64,000 nucleotides of DNA, from assembly GCA_030737875.1 (NCBI GenBank), contig CM060915.1:629302786-629366785 (forward strand), in the 5' to 3' direction. Source of the stretch: Allium sativum. Taxonomy: Eukaryota > Streptophyta > Magnoliopsida > Asparagales > Amaryllidaceae. A program made the position numbers and the translations under genes. The notes beneath the pieces were generated by a model, which made no database searches, was not told the origin of the DNA, and saw only the letters and a list, made by a program, of their open reading frames with translations. Positions 45,605 through 56,265 of the stretch are shown piece after piece; positions within the stretch are counted from its first letter, which is position 1, and the number at the start of each line of letters is the position of its first letter.

Positions 45605-46244
45605 ATTTAGGGTCGTCGGTTTCTTTACACGACCCGTAACCCGCACGATAAAAACCCGACTCGACCCATTTATAAACAGGTCAATTTCGGGTCAACCCGC
45701 TCTGGCCCGTTTAATAAACGGGTGGATTACAGGTTGTCCCGTGAACCCGTTTATGACCCATCATAACCCGTTTAAATTAAAACATATTTTTATTACTTTA
45801 GTTTACAATTTACATACACCTATTTTTATGAAAAACATAGCCCCAACCCAGTCCAGCGGCCCTTATTTGTTATTTCACTTTAGACCGAGCCAAACCAACC
45901 CGACCCGACCCGTTTACAACCCGTTTGACTCGTGAACCCGATTTTGACCTGTTTATGACCCGTGAACCCGAATTTGACCCGTTTGTGATCCATTTATGAC
46001 CCGTTTATACCTTATATGGGTTGACCCGACCCGTTTATGACCTATTTATGATCTGACCCGTTTACAACCCAACCTGGCCAAATTAAACAGGTTAAACGGG
46101 TCGGGTCAACCCGTTTATAAATGGGTCGGGTTCGGGTTGAGCTATTTCCAACCCATTTAATAAACGGGTTGACTCGACCCATTTAAAATCAACCCGAACC
46201 TGACTTGACCCGACCTGAACCCAACCCGACCCATTGACACCTCT
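45605..46244. mobile_element. hAT-like non-autonomous element 1
   Basis: About 640 bp dominated by CGACCCG, GACCCGTTTA and their complements, which occur in both orientations so the element can fold on itself. The right end read inwards is TAGAGGTGTCAATGGGTCGG; the left end is TTAGGGTCGTCGG. ATCATTTA lies on both sides, though a few bases separate the left copy from the inverted repeat, so the exact edge is uncertain. No transposase. Confidence 0.65.
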
Positions 46245-46252
46245 ATCATTTA

Positions 46253-46894
46253 TTCCAAATCAATTCAATATTCGATTCAGTTTCAAATTTCAAATCTCAT
46301 TATATAAAATGGTTCATTATCAAATTACAAATTTCAATTTAGATTTATGTTACCAATATCATAATTAAATAAAATCTTAGTATTCACTCGGTTTGGATTT
46401 AAACTGCTCGGATTGGAAATAAGCTTATATTTAAAATAGTTAAATTTAATATAAGATAGTTAATTAAATAAATATAAAATATATTATTATTCAAATAGAA
46501 ATGATTTTAAATATAAAGTAGTTAAAATAAATATATAAGAATATTTTAATTAAAATAGTTTGATTGAAATAGTTATAAAATATGTATGATAGTACAGTAA
46601 ATAAGAAATTAGCTTATATAAATTGGTTTAATATAAAATAATAATAATCCAATATGAATTCGTTTAATATAAAATAATAATAATCCATTCCAAACCAAAT
46701 ATTAGCATTTCCAAAATTTGACTTACCACCTATACTGATTTCAAATTTCACTTTCAATTAACTTGACCATTTACCTCAATTTGATTTTGAAACTTAAATT
46801 CTAATTCATGTTTCATTGATTTTAAAACACCATTCAAAGTTTAAATATCATGATTATCACTTAATCAATTCATGATTTTAACTTTACATCAAAT
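46253..46894. other. AT-rich unassigned spacer
   Basis: Very AT-rich, with a short direct repeat (TTTAATATAAAATAATAATCCA near 46630 and 46665). No gene or element edge recognised. Confidence 0.5.
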
Positions 46895-46910
46895 AAACAA
46901 TTAAACCTAA
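46895..46910. repeat. 16-bp target duplication of the retroposed copy, left
   Basis: AAACAATTAAACCTAA, identical to 49188-49203. The junction AAAT/AAAC corresponds on the bottom strand to TTT/A, an L1-type nick. Confidence 0.75.
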
Positions 46911-47646
46911 ATATGTGTCATCAAAGCTCCATATGTGGTAGGAAATGTAAATAGCGACAGGGTTTATTTATTCTTCAACCATCTTTTCTTCAGGCAGCCT
47001 TTCTCTTCAAAATCTCGTCTTATTTCCTACCTTCTCCTAAATTCCTCTTCTCCTCATAACCCTGTTTTCTTCATGCGTTTTTGCTCCACAATGTACTCAT
47101 TCTCCATTTTCAAATCTAAGTTATCCCATTTAATCGGTCTACGATCTAGTCTTCCTCGCTTTAATCGCCTCATTACCTCAACTATATTCTTCCAAACTCT
47201 GATTCTATAAGCCTTCTTTTATATGGTGGAGCCTTTTCAGGTAACTACTGGATTGCGAGTTATTCAACTGAATGTTAAGCCAAATTAAAGGGAGACCGAC
47301 ACTGGTGTAGAGTCTACACAGTAAGCAGCAACTTCCTCTGGCTAGAATGATGAAGCGTTTCGATTTCGGTCTATAATGGGTCATTTTGGTTTTCTGGTAT
47401 TCAATGACTACTGTGTAGTTTGTCTTATTGGTAGCAATGTTTTATAGTCGTGTGTTTTTTGGAGAATGATGTTTCAAGGTGACGCTTGGGTTGTTCCCCT
47501 TGAAGATTAGATCTTGGAAATGTTATGCCATGTTATCTACTTTTGCCATGCTTGTTTGGTCTGGCAGGTTGCATCTTTGTCTGCCTTGTTAGATGTAAAC
47601 ATTTTTGTAGTGATAGTATGAATTGTTTGGTTTTTATGGTTGTCTG

Positions 47647-48386
47647 TAAGGCCATCAATTTCTAACACGACCCGAAACATGACTCGTAACCCACACTAAA
47701 AAAAAAAACCAACCCGACCCATTTATAAACAGGTCAATTTCAGGTCAACCTACTATGACCGTTTAATAAACGGTTTGACCCGACCAGACCCTTGAACCCT
47801 TTTCTGACCCATCGTGACACATTTAATATAAAATATATTTTTATTACTCTACAATCTACAAAACATAGGCCCAGCCCAATCCACTACCCATTTTCCGCTT
47901 TACCCTAATTTACCAATTACCAAGCCGCCACTCATTCAGTCATTTTAATTTCTGCGGTTCTACCTCTTCACTCCTTCAGACTTTAGTTTCCTCTTTCCTT
48001 TTTACACCGATCCCTAGATTCTATGATATCCTTCTGAAATCGCGCATCATATCGAAGAACAGCGACAACACCAAGAAAAAGCATCGGCAACAACATCGTC
48101 TCGATATTCTATGAGCACTTCTTTGTAGCATAGTCCTTTTTCTTTCTTAATTTATGCTACAAAGACTCGATCAAATGCAGCCATCATTTGAAACCCGCAA
48201 AATTTTTAGTTAGATATTTTTCTTAACGGGTTACACGAATCAAACCCGAAAACTGCACGGGTATAAATGGGTCAACCCGAAACCGACCCTTTTAATAAAT
48301 GGGTTGAGCTGACCTGACCCGAACTTAACCCGAACACGACTTGACTCGACCCGAACCCGACCCAACCCGACCCATTGACAGCCCCA
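47647..48386. mobile_element. hAT-like non-autonomous element 2
   Basis: 740 bp with ends TAAGGCCATCAAT and, read inwards, TGGGGCTGTCAAT, imperfect terminal inverted repeats. GTTGTCTG (47639-47646) and GTTATCTG (48387-48394) are an 8-bp target duplication with one change, as hAT transposases make. The subterminal regions are rich in GACCCGAA and its complement. It is inserted in the retroposed copy, so it is younger. No transposase. Confidence 0.75.
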
Positions 48387-49134
48387 GTTATCTGCTCATT
48401 GTTCGAACTCTCCTGTCTTTTAGTTTCATGTACTTTAGAGATAGTATGGACGGCTCTTCGCCAGTTGATGATGGCAAAACACAAGAGGCTACGACCATGA
48501 TCCTTGCTATTATGTTACCGGTGAAGGTGTTGGTTGCCTGTGTTATTACTGGATATGGTGAAGCTTGCATTTCAGTTTCTTTATTTGTTGAGCAGTGCCA
48601 ACTATGGTGTTACTGGTTGTCGTGTGCTACGTTTTTTGGAATAAAGTTTGGCCATCGATCGTACAGTAATAAAGGTGAAGCTCTACGCTCTCAACATTGT
48701 TGTTGCTATCGGTTATCTTTATTCTTTCCCTCATATCCCATATCTATGTCAATGAGGCCACAATGTGAGCTCAAGGCTACAAATATTGTAGTTGTCATAT
48801 AAATTCCTATTCATCTTCCCTGTAGTAGTATGCTCTTGCACATCTTGGAGCTGCTTTTGCAGCTTATCAAGTCAACAAGTGATTACTGTGTTAATTTACT
48901 TATGCTATGTACATGTATTTGTTGTATGTTTATTTAGTTCACTTATGTAATCTCATTACTCTATGTAGTATGAAATGTAAAGTCATGTAATGCACTCCCT
49001 GCGTGGAGATGAATCAGTGGACGACCCACTTTAAATGCCGTAGGTGGTGGACGGTCCACCTAATAAACCGAACTTAGCCGACTGTTAACTACAGTCACCT
49101 GTACGTTTTTTGTATTTTTAATACTATTGGTTGT

Positions 49135-49140
49135 AATAAA
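49135..49140 (+). terminator. polyadenylation signal of the retroposed copy
   Basis: AATAAA, 40 bases before the A tract that begins at 49181. Confidence 0.55.
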
Positions 49141-49203
49141 AAGGTGTATGCGGTCACCCTAAAAACTGGTCGGCTATGCCAAAAAAAAAACAATTAAACC
49201 TAA

Positions 49204-49611
49204 GTAAAAATCGTACACTAATAGAAATCTTCAAATTAAATCAAATCATTTCACTTAATTAATTTAAACAAATTAAATTATTAAATTTAATTATTTTCTG
49301 TAAATTAATTTTATTTAAGTTATTATATTAAATTAGATCTTTATTATAAATCTTTTATATTAAATTAAATTAAGTTTATGTTATACTAAATCAGTTTAAA
49401 TTAAATCTTTTGCAATTAAACTATTTGTTAACTTTTAAACAACAAAATCAATATGAAAGACATAATAAAAAAATTCGTTAAATCAATCAAACTTAAATTC
49501 ATAAATTCAAGTTAAATACCTCAAATCTTATTTTAAACTTAAAATATTTAAATTAAATTTCTAACTTAGTTTGTTTAATCAAAACATGCTTATAAAATTT
49601 TGGAAAGTAGT
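49204..49611. other. AT-rich unassigned spacer
   Basis: About 80 percent A+T, with repeated 'ttaaattaaat'. It continues the flank broken by the retroposed copy. Nothing else seen. Confidence 0.5.
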
Positions 49612-49619
49612 TTTATTAA

Positions 49620-49996
49620 TAGGGCGACAATTAGACCTAACTTGATGGACCCGGACCCGACCCAACGAGTCTCGGTTCTACGCGGGTCGGGTTTTGTCGG
49701 TTCTAAACTATACATTTCAAAAATCTAGACCCGACCCGAGCTTCGGTTCGGGTCGGGTCAGGTTGAAGCTCGGGTCGGTCAGGTCGGTTCAGGTCCGATT
49801 GAATAATAACACTAAAAATACATATATTTCAATGTTTGTTGGTCGGGTCTTTCGGGTCGGGTCTATGCGGGTCAGGTTTGATCGGGTCTTGATGGTATTT
49901 TTCATCACCTAAACCCGACCTGAGACCCATCGGGTTCGGATCTTTTCAGGTCGGATCGGTTCAGGTTTTCGGTTCTCAGTTCTAATTGCAGTCCTA
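49620..49996. mobile_element. hAT-like MITE, element 3
   Basis: 377 bp. The left end TAGGGCGACAATTAGAC and the right end read inwards TAGGACTGCAATTAGAA are 17-bp inverted repeats with few mismatches. TTTATTAA flanks both sides exactly (49612-49619, 49997-50004), an 8-bp hAT-type duplication. The interior consists largely of GGGTCGGGT and CGGTTC motifs. Non-coding. Confidence 0.85.
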
Positions 49997-50004
49997 TTTA
50001 TTAA

Positions 50005-50872
50005 CTAGTGGTATCCGTATATAAGTTTTAATCCTATGGTCAAGTGATTCAAGTATGTATCACTCAACCCATAGCCATTTAATTCTGGATATGTATCAAT
50101 TCATGTACACATATCATATCCAGTATCTGATACACAGATGTATCATATATCATAGCATAACACGTCATGTCACATATCAATATCGGCATAGCATATATTC
50201 ATGTCGTGTATCAAAGTTTCAAGTGTTTTCATTTACTTAAAGTAAGAATATTTTCCATGCGTTATTGCTCATCTTTCGTGGTTTCTAGGTGGATGCAAGT
50301 TATGACATAGAACATGGATATGAATGACCCGACTTTGACATGGATATTCCTGAACTCGAACATGACCACGTTTATGACTTCGATTCGAAAGGTGAACATG
50401 ACTATTGAGGCAGTGAAATAGAAACCCATAAAGAAAAGTTCTTTTTTAGAATGGATGCAAGGAAGGCAAGCGGGAAAGGAAAAGCTGTTGCGTTAGGGAT
50501 ATTGTGGTTAGACTTGTTCGACAGTGGTCATAGGAAGGCAGAAGTCGGGTTCAGCATCGTCAATGGCGCAGTGGAGGCAAGGTGAAGAGAGAGAGCATGT
50601 GATGGCAATTGGTGGTTTGCATGATGGAGCTATGTGTGATGCGCAGAAGGGCAGGGGTCTCGGTGGTTGGTTTGTGCGTCAGGAAGGCAACAAGAGGGAG
50701 TCGTTGGAGGGTTTCGCGGAGCGGTGGTGGATGTATGAAGGAGACATATATGGTTTTGGGTCATGTGGGTTTTCCGGGCATTAGGAAGGAGTAGGGTGGT
50801 GATGTTGGTCAAAGCGATGACTTTAGGTGGTGCGGTGTCTAACTATGTCCAAGACCAGCAGTGGTTGTAGTG
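50005..50872. other. unassigned DNA left of G
   Basis: 50005-50260 is rich in 'catatcat'. 50280-50870 is more GC-rich, with an 86-codon frame at 50524-50784 rich in Gly, Arg and Met that I do not recognise. Its GC content suggests either an old element or a gene remnant, interrupted by G and continuing at 62785. Bases 50868-50872 (TAGTG) may be the left target duplication of G. Confidence 0.4.
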
Positions 50873-51726
50873 TGTAACAACACGGAATTTTGAAATCAAT
50901 TTAAAATTTATATTTTAGAAATTTTATTGGATTTTAAATAATTTATTTTAAATAATAACAATTAAATTTTATTTTAAATCAAAGTTAGAATGAATAAATT
51001 TATTTTAATTATAAAAGGAGCTAGAAATAGCGTGGTAGTTTGAAAATTTGAATTTGAAATTCGACTGAATGTACAGGATTCAAAATAAATCGGATTTTAG
51101 TAAAAAAATATATATTATATTTCCAACGAATCTGAAAAATTGAAATTTCATAGCGGGAATCAAAAGTTATGCCTAGTTTAAAATTCAGAATAATCGCTAT
51201 AGAATTTAATATAAAATATAGCTCGTATAAAGCCATTTTGCTAACGACCTCCATTTTTTACGAAACCGCTTTGGTCGGATCCGGAATGCCAAATTATTGC
51301 TAGATTCCAATTTTCATAATTTTTGGAATTAATATGTGAGCGCAGTAAATTAAAACGTATTTGGTCAATTTCAGTTGAATTGGATCGACCAGAAAAAGTC
51401 CATTTTTCAAACGGTCTCCAAATTCGACGAAATTAATTTTGGTAAGACCATTTCATCAAAACATAGCTAGATTTATTGTTTGGGAATTTCCGGAGTCCGT
51501 ATGCGACCCCGGTGAATTTAAATGTACGATTGAATTAAATAAATAATTGATTTATATTTTAAATTGAAGAAAACTAAATGAAAACAATAGATTGGGCTGA
51601 CGGGACCTAGCCCATTGTGTTCTGAACGGGGGTATTTTCCTAGGGATAACTCTCGGTGGGCTGAAATTGGAGCTACTGAGACTTAATGGGTTTATTTGCA
51701 AAACTAGGAATTAAATATTATTTTAT

Positions 51727-51734
51727 TATAAATA
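51727..51734 (+). promoter_or_regulatory. TATA box of the G 5' LTR
   Basis: TATAAATA, 20-odd bases before the typical plant leader motif AAACCCTAATC. The 3' LTR keeps the same box at 57379-57386. Confidence 0.55.
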
Positions 51735-52499
51735 TACATTAAATCCAAACCCTAATCTACTAACACAGCCGCCATCCACATTTTCAAAGGCCAATAACCT
51801 CCAAATTAAAACTGTTAAAATCTCCGAATCTACTCAATAAATTCATGACCTTATAAAGAAAAAATCATAGAGAAAAAAAGAGGGCTTCAATTTGGTACGG
51901 GTGAGTCCGTTTTTAGTGGGATCACGATTTGGTGGCTCAAAAGCCAATTGTTCAAACGTCAATTCAGACGTAGGGGGAGCCGAGTTCACCTGAACTCCGA
52001 CCGTGGGACGGCGCCGCTCCTCCGCTTCTCGTGGCGCCGTCCGATCGGCTTCAGTACCCTCCAGGTGGCGTGCGTTTCAAGGTAGGAGGAAGGTCTGGAT
52101 GGGTTCATCGTTTCCAGAAGTATACAAAGTAGAAGAAAGGTTAATCGACTAATTAAATTAATTAATTAAGGTTAATTATATTTAATTATATAATTATGAA
52201 ATTAAATGTATGTAACACGATATCTTCTTCATACGAGGTCGAAATTCAGAAATTCAAATTGCCTTGGAACCGCAAAAATGAGATCTACAACATGGAGTTG
52301 ACCAGAACAGATTTGGAGCTTTCTACAATTTTAAACGGAGTAAAAATCGATGTGATAAATTCTATTCTTTTTATTATATAATTAAAATTTATTAACCATA
52401 TTTATAACATTACTCATACGCTGTATTATTCAACTGATTGTCATACGTGATTTGATCTGTGGTTGGTGTGTTCTGTAGATCTGTTAAAATTAACATTTC

Positions 52500-53720
52500 T
52501 GTTAATTAGAATTGGATTAAACAAAATTACCCTTTTGTGTTGATTAGATTTGTTGATCAAAAATTAACAATTGTGTTAATTAGAAAAATAGTTAAACACA
52601 ATTATCCTTTTGTGTTTATTAGATTTGTTGATAAAAAATTAACAATTGTGTTAATTAGAAAAATAGTTAAACACAATTATCCTTTTGTGTTGATTAGATT
52701 TGTTGATCAAAAATTAACAATTGTGTTAATTAGAAAAATAGTTAAACAAAATTATCCTTTTGTGTTGCTTAGATTTGTTGATCAAAAAAATTAACAATTG
52801 TGTTAGTTAGAAAAATAGTTAAACAAAATTATCCTTTTGTGTTGATAAGATTTGTTGATCAAAAAAATTAACAATTGTGTTAGTTAGAAAAATAGTTAAA
52901 CAAAATTATCCTTTTGTGTTGATTAGATTTGTTGATCAAAAAAATTAACAATTGTGTTAATTAGAAAAATAGTTAAACAAAATTATCATTTTTGTTAATT
53001 AGAATTGTGTTTAACAAAAATCATCATTTTTGTTAATTAGATTAGTTAAATAAAAAAAACATACTTGTTAATTAGAATTGTGTTAAACAAAAATCATCAT
53101 TTTTGTCAAATTAGAATAATGGAATTAAAAATTTTCATTTTTGTTAAAATATAATTATTGAATCAAAATTTACCTTTTTGTAAAAAATATAATTATTGAA
53201 TTAAATTTGTCATTTTTGTCATATTCAAATAATTGAAATAAAAAGGACGTTTTTATTGAAATAAAATAGTTGTAAACAAACACGTCATTTTTGTTATAAT
53301 AAAATAGTTGTAAACAAATATGTCATTGTTGTTATTATAAAATTGATGAAAACAAATATATCATTTCTGTTATAATAAAATAGTTGAAAAAAAAAATATC
53401 ATTGTTGTGACAAAAGGATTGAAAACAAAAATATATCATTTTTGTTGTAACCAAATAGTGAAACAAAATTATCAAATTTTGTTGCAACCAAAAAGTTGAA
53501 ACAAAATTGTCATTTTTGTCAAATTGTAAAAAGTTGAAACAAAATTATCATTTTTGTCAAATTGTAAAAGTTGAAACAAAATTGGCATTTTTGTCAAATT
53601 GTAAAAGTTGAAACAAAATTGTCATTTTTGTCAAATTAGAATTGTTAAATAGAAATATACATTTCTGTCAAATTAGAATAGTTAAATAGAAACATACATT
53701 TTTTCAAAACATATTAGTTG
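52500..53720 (+). repeat. tandem arrays in the G 5' LTR
   Basis: About six copies of a 75-79 bp unit ('ccttttgtgttgattagatt', 'ttaacaattgtgtta'; starts near 52606, 52681, 52756, 52833), followed by shorter degenerate units of about 40 bp built on CATTTTTGTCA and GTTGAAACAAAATT. The 85-codon frame here is the 25-codon period of the first array and not a gene. Confidence 0.85.
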
Positions 53721-55681
53721 AAATAAAAATATACATTCATTGAAAATAGAAATAAAATATTAGTCAAATTAGAATTTATATGTTAATAAAAGAATTAATT
53801 TTATTGTCAAAACATTCATTGAAGCTATATACAAATAAAATATTTCCTTTTTATTTGTTAGAGTTAAAAATAGAAATACAAATAAAAATTGTCTTTTTAT
53901 TCTTCATCAGCTAAATTATCATGTAAACAAAATACATGCTTATTTGACATTATGAACATTTAGATGTGTTATGACAATAAAATCATTCTTTTATTTGGCG
54001 TGTTAAACATAGTGGTGGAATCGTCGAATGGTTTATATTTATATATAATTATATATATAAATATAAATTAAAATTAAACGAATCGCGCGCAGTAGTTCGC
54101 GTTTCAGGACCGTAACTCTAAACGATTATACTGAAAGATCCGACCGTCGGATTTTCCTAAAAATAGAACTGTTAGGACCTCTTTGGAAATATCTTTCCAA
54201 CGATATAAATTTTGTCAAAATCCAACAATTAGATTTCAGGAAAAATGTAAATCTAATTTTGATAAAAACAGTGCCAGACTCTCCTATTGACCCGAAGCGT
54301 CGTCAAATTAAATTGGGCTATTCTTATATGAATAAAAATCGCGATAAGTCCTTATAAAATAATATTAACGATATGAAATGGTTTAAATTATATATATGTG
54401 ATAATTATTTGAAAAGACCGAGTTCAATCTCATTTCAAATAATTATACAACGATTCAAATCGAAGATATTGAAGACAGTGATCGAAGACCGACGATCTTC
54501 ACATCGAATGGATGACTACCGATTCCCGGCATTAGGTAGCTCCCAGTAAAGGGTTAAAGTGGTAGTTGTCCATAAGTACTTGTTGATTGTCTGGATAAGC
54601 AAGCACCTCTCTTTCGTATTAGACATACGGGACGAGGAATAAGGTGTCTCCAGTTTCGTTCAGACCCAGAATGGACTTGTAAATGGATGTGTGTCTGACG
54701 TTGAATTTCATTCTATGTGAATTGATTTATATTTAATATATATCTGTTTGGTGGTGGAGAATTTATTCTCTTTCTTAACACCCTTCTCTGAGACGCATGA
54801 GCTCAGAGGTTATATATTGATATTTATTGATTGCATGGCGTAATTGTCAATGTGGCATGCCAAGATGCAAATGATCGAGGCTTTTGTTGAAAAGCAGAAA
54901 CTTGTGGTTGATGATCAAAGCACGGCCTGTTTAGGCGTAGCTTTGTGTATAACGTTACTTCGTGAGCCTCACACCCCAGTAAGAGTTAGAAATGAGAACG
55001 CAGGGAGTGCACACATTTCTTTTTAGCTAGAAGTGGTATCAGGGTTTTGCAAGCCCTAACATTTTACTTATGTGGATGATGGACTACGAGGACTCAGTTA
55101 TATTGGTCGATAGTGACCAGTTTATAGGTTCAATAGGACCGGGAAGCGTGTGTTCAGACATAACTAATCCACTAAAGTATTTGTGGACCGGCCCTGCAGG
55201 ATCCAAGGATTCGCCAGCGTCCGAATCCTGAGACATTTGCTAGAGTGTCTCGAATCGGTAAGGAGATCGTCCCTAGCCTTGACTCATGATGGAAGCCCAA
55301 TTTCCAATACGACATTTTTGTTTTGATTGAAACCTATATATGGTGACATAGTATATGGTAGCTATGCCGTTTAGGATTTATACATTTAGTTTGAAGTATT
55401 TTAAAACTGATTAGACACTAATATTAAAATATTATTTTCTACGTATCAAGCATGTTTGATCATTATAAGGTAAAACTCTATCCTCCGGTTTGCGTTGCAT
55501 TGTGTAATGGGATTTGAGTCTTATAATGATTTCATTTTTCTAAAAAGCATTGCGTTAGTTTTGAATAAAAATTTATTTAACTTATGCACTGGCAATCCAA
55601 TGGAGAAAACCCGTTCTGCATTAGCAGCGTGGTCCTGTGATTAGCCATATTGCTAGATAAGATAGGAAAGATTTCTCATAC

Positions 55682-55695
55682 CAGTCCCATGACTG
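55682..55695 (+). other. conserved LTR stem-loop, CAGTC/GACTG version (G 5' LTR)
   Basis: Perfect 5-bp stem around CCAT. Confidence 0.6.
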
Positions 55696-55956
55696 ACTCG
55701 TAGTTTGTTTCACTTGAAAACTTGGGTTCCCATGTTTTCGACATAGGCAATCGAGTAGCTTATTTTGCAGATACATTGAGCATGATTCTGGATCGAAGCT
55801 TAAAGCTGTGTTCAGAGCAATGATAGTCTTCCGCTGTGTTAGTTTATTAGTTCCAGTGCATTATATTAAAATTATTGTAAATTAATCTTCAGCTATATTA
55901 TATTTATCGATGTACTCTGATATATTCTGTACTCTGATGTAACATTATTATGATGT

Positions 55957-55962
55957 AATAAA
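55957..55962 (+). terminator. probable polyadenylation signal of G
   Basis: AATAAA in the context ATGTAATAAAAGT, about 130 bases before the LTR end. Conserved at 62647-62652 and 1547-1552. Confidence 0.5.
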
Positions 55963-56091
55963 AGTCTTCTGTTATTTATTCTGATGTGTTGTATGCCCAA
56001 AGTTAGTGCATTCGAGGATTTCCAACTTTTGGATCACACCTATGTGGTTTATGATCGATTCAAAGGGCGGGGATTTTCAGGTCATTACATG

Positions 56092-56103
56092 TGGTATCAG
56101 AGC
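56092..56103 (+). other. primer-binding site of G (initiator tRNA-Met type)
   Basis: TGGTATCAGAGC, two bases after the LTR end. Confidence 0.9.
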
Positions 56104-56165
56104 TTTGGTTAATCCAAATCTTTGGGGTACAACTCGTTAGAACGGAACAAAAGACCCATCAGAGG

Positions 56166-56265
56166 TAGGATTAGAAATATCCTATAAAAGAATACTCGTT
56201 AGATATAGGATCAGTAGTATCCTAGAATGTGAATACTCATTAGAGATGGGGTTAGAAATGCCCTA
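56166..56265 (+). other. three covarying leader hairpins of G
   Basis: TAGGAT/ATCCTA around TAGAAAT (56166-56184), TAGGAT/ATCCTA around CAGTAGT (56206-56224), and TGGGGT/GCCCTA with two wobbles around TAGAAA (56247-56265). They are spaced about 40 bases and separated by AATACTC(A/G)TTAGA. The same CATTAGAGA-hairpin-GAATG arrangement is in the leader of L (8921-8952). Confidence 0.55.

Larger units (their letters stand above)
46911..49187 (+). pseudogene. retroposed transcript copy (processed pseudogene-like), interrupted by hAT element 2
   Basis: Flanked by a 16-bp duplication and ending in about ten A (49181-49190) 40 bases after AATAAA (49135-49140). These are the marks of an mRNA copied by LINE machinery. 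Without the 740-bp hAT element and one target copy it is about 1.5 kb. The first 300 bases are pyrimidine-rich like a plant 5' UTR. ATGGTGGAGCCTTTTCAG (47223-47240) starts a 21-codon frame ending MNVK-like before TAA. After the hAT element, ATG 48449 opens 118 codons to 48802. I recognise none of these products, so the parent gene is unknown and a LINE or SINE derivative remains possible. Confidence 0.6.
50873..56089 (+). repeat. G 5' LTR
   Basis: 5217 bp. Order of parts: a 0.85-kb U3; a TATA box (51727-51734); an 'aaccctaatc' leader and a GC-rich block (51960-52100); tandem repeats (52500-53720); a 'gaccgtcggattttcc' block; the segment shared with 1-1641; the stem-loop at 55682-55695; a CCGCTG box near 55830; AATAAA (55957-55962). 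It lacks about 1 kb of tandem repeats present in the 3' copy. Confidence 0.85.

Noticed and set aside
48272..48570. Minus-strand frames over hAT element 2 and the retroposed copy
   Set aside because: They cross an element edge and follow the repeated GGGTCGGGT motif; no protein features.
50868..50872. Target duplication of G (TAGTG/TGATG)
   Set aside because: Only 3 of 5 bases agree, so it is not claimed as proof; the LTR pair, primer-binding site and polypurine tract support G without it.
52537..52794. 85-codon frame with a 25-residue internal repeat
   Set aside because: It is the 75-bp tandem unit of the G LTR read in one frame; units of 77-79 bp next to it break the frame.
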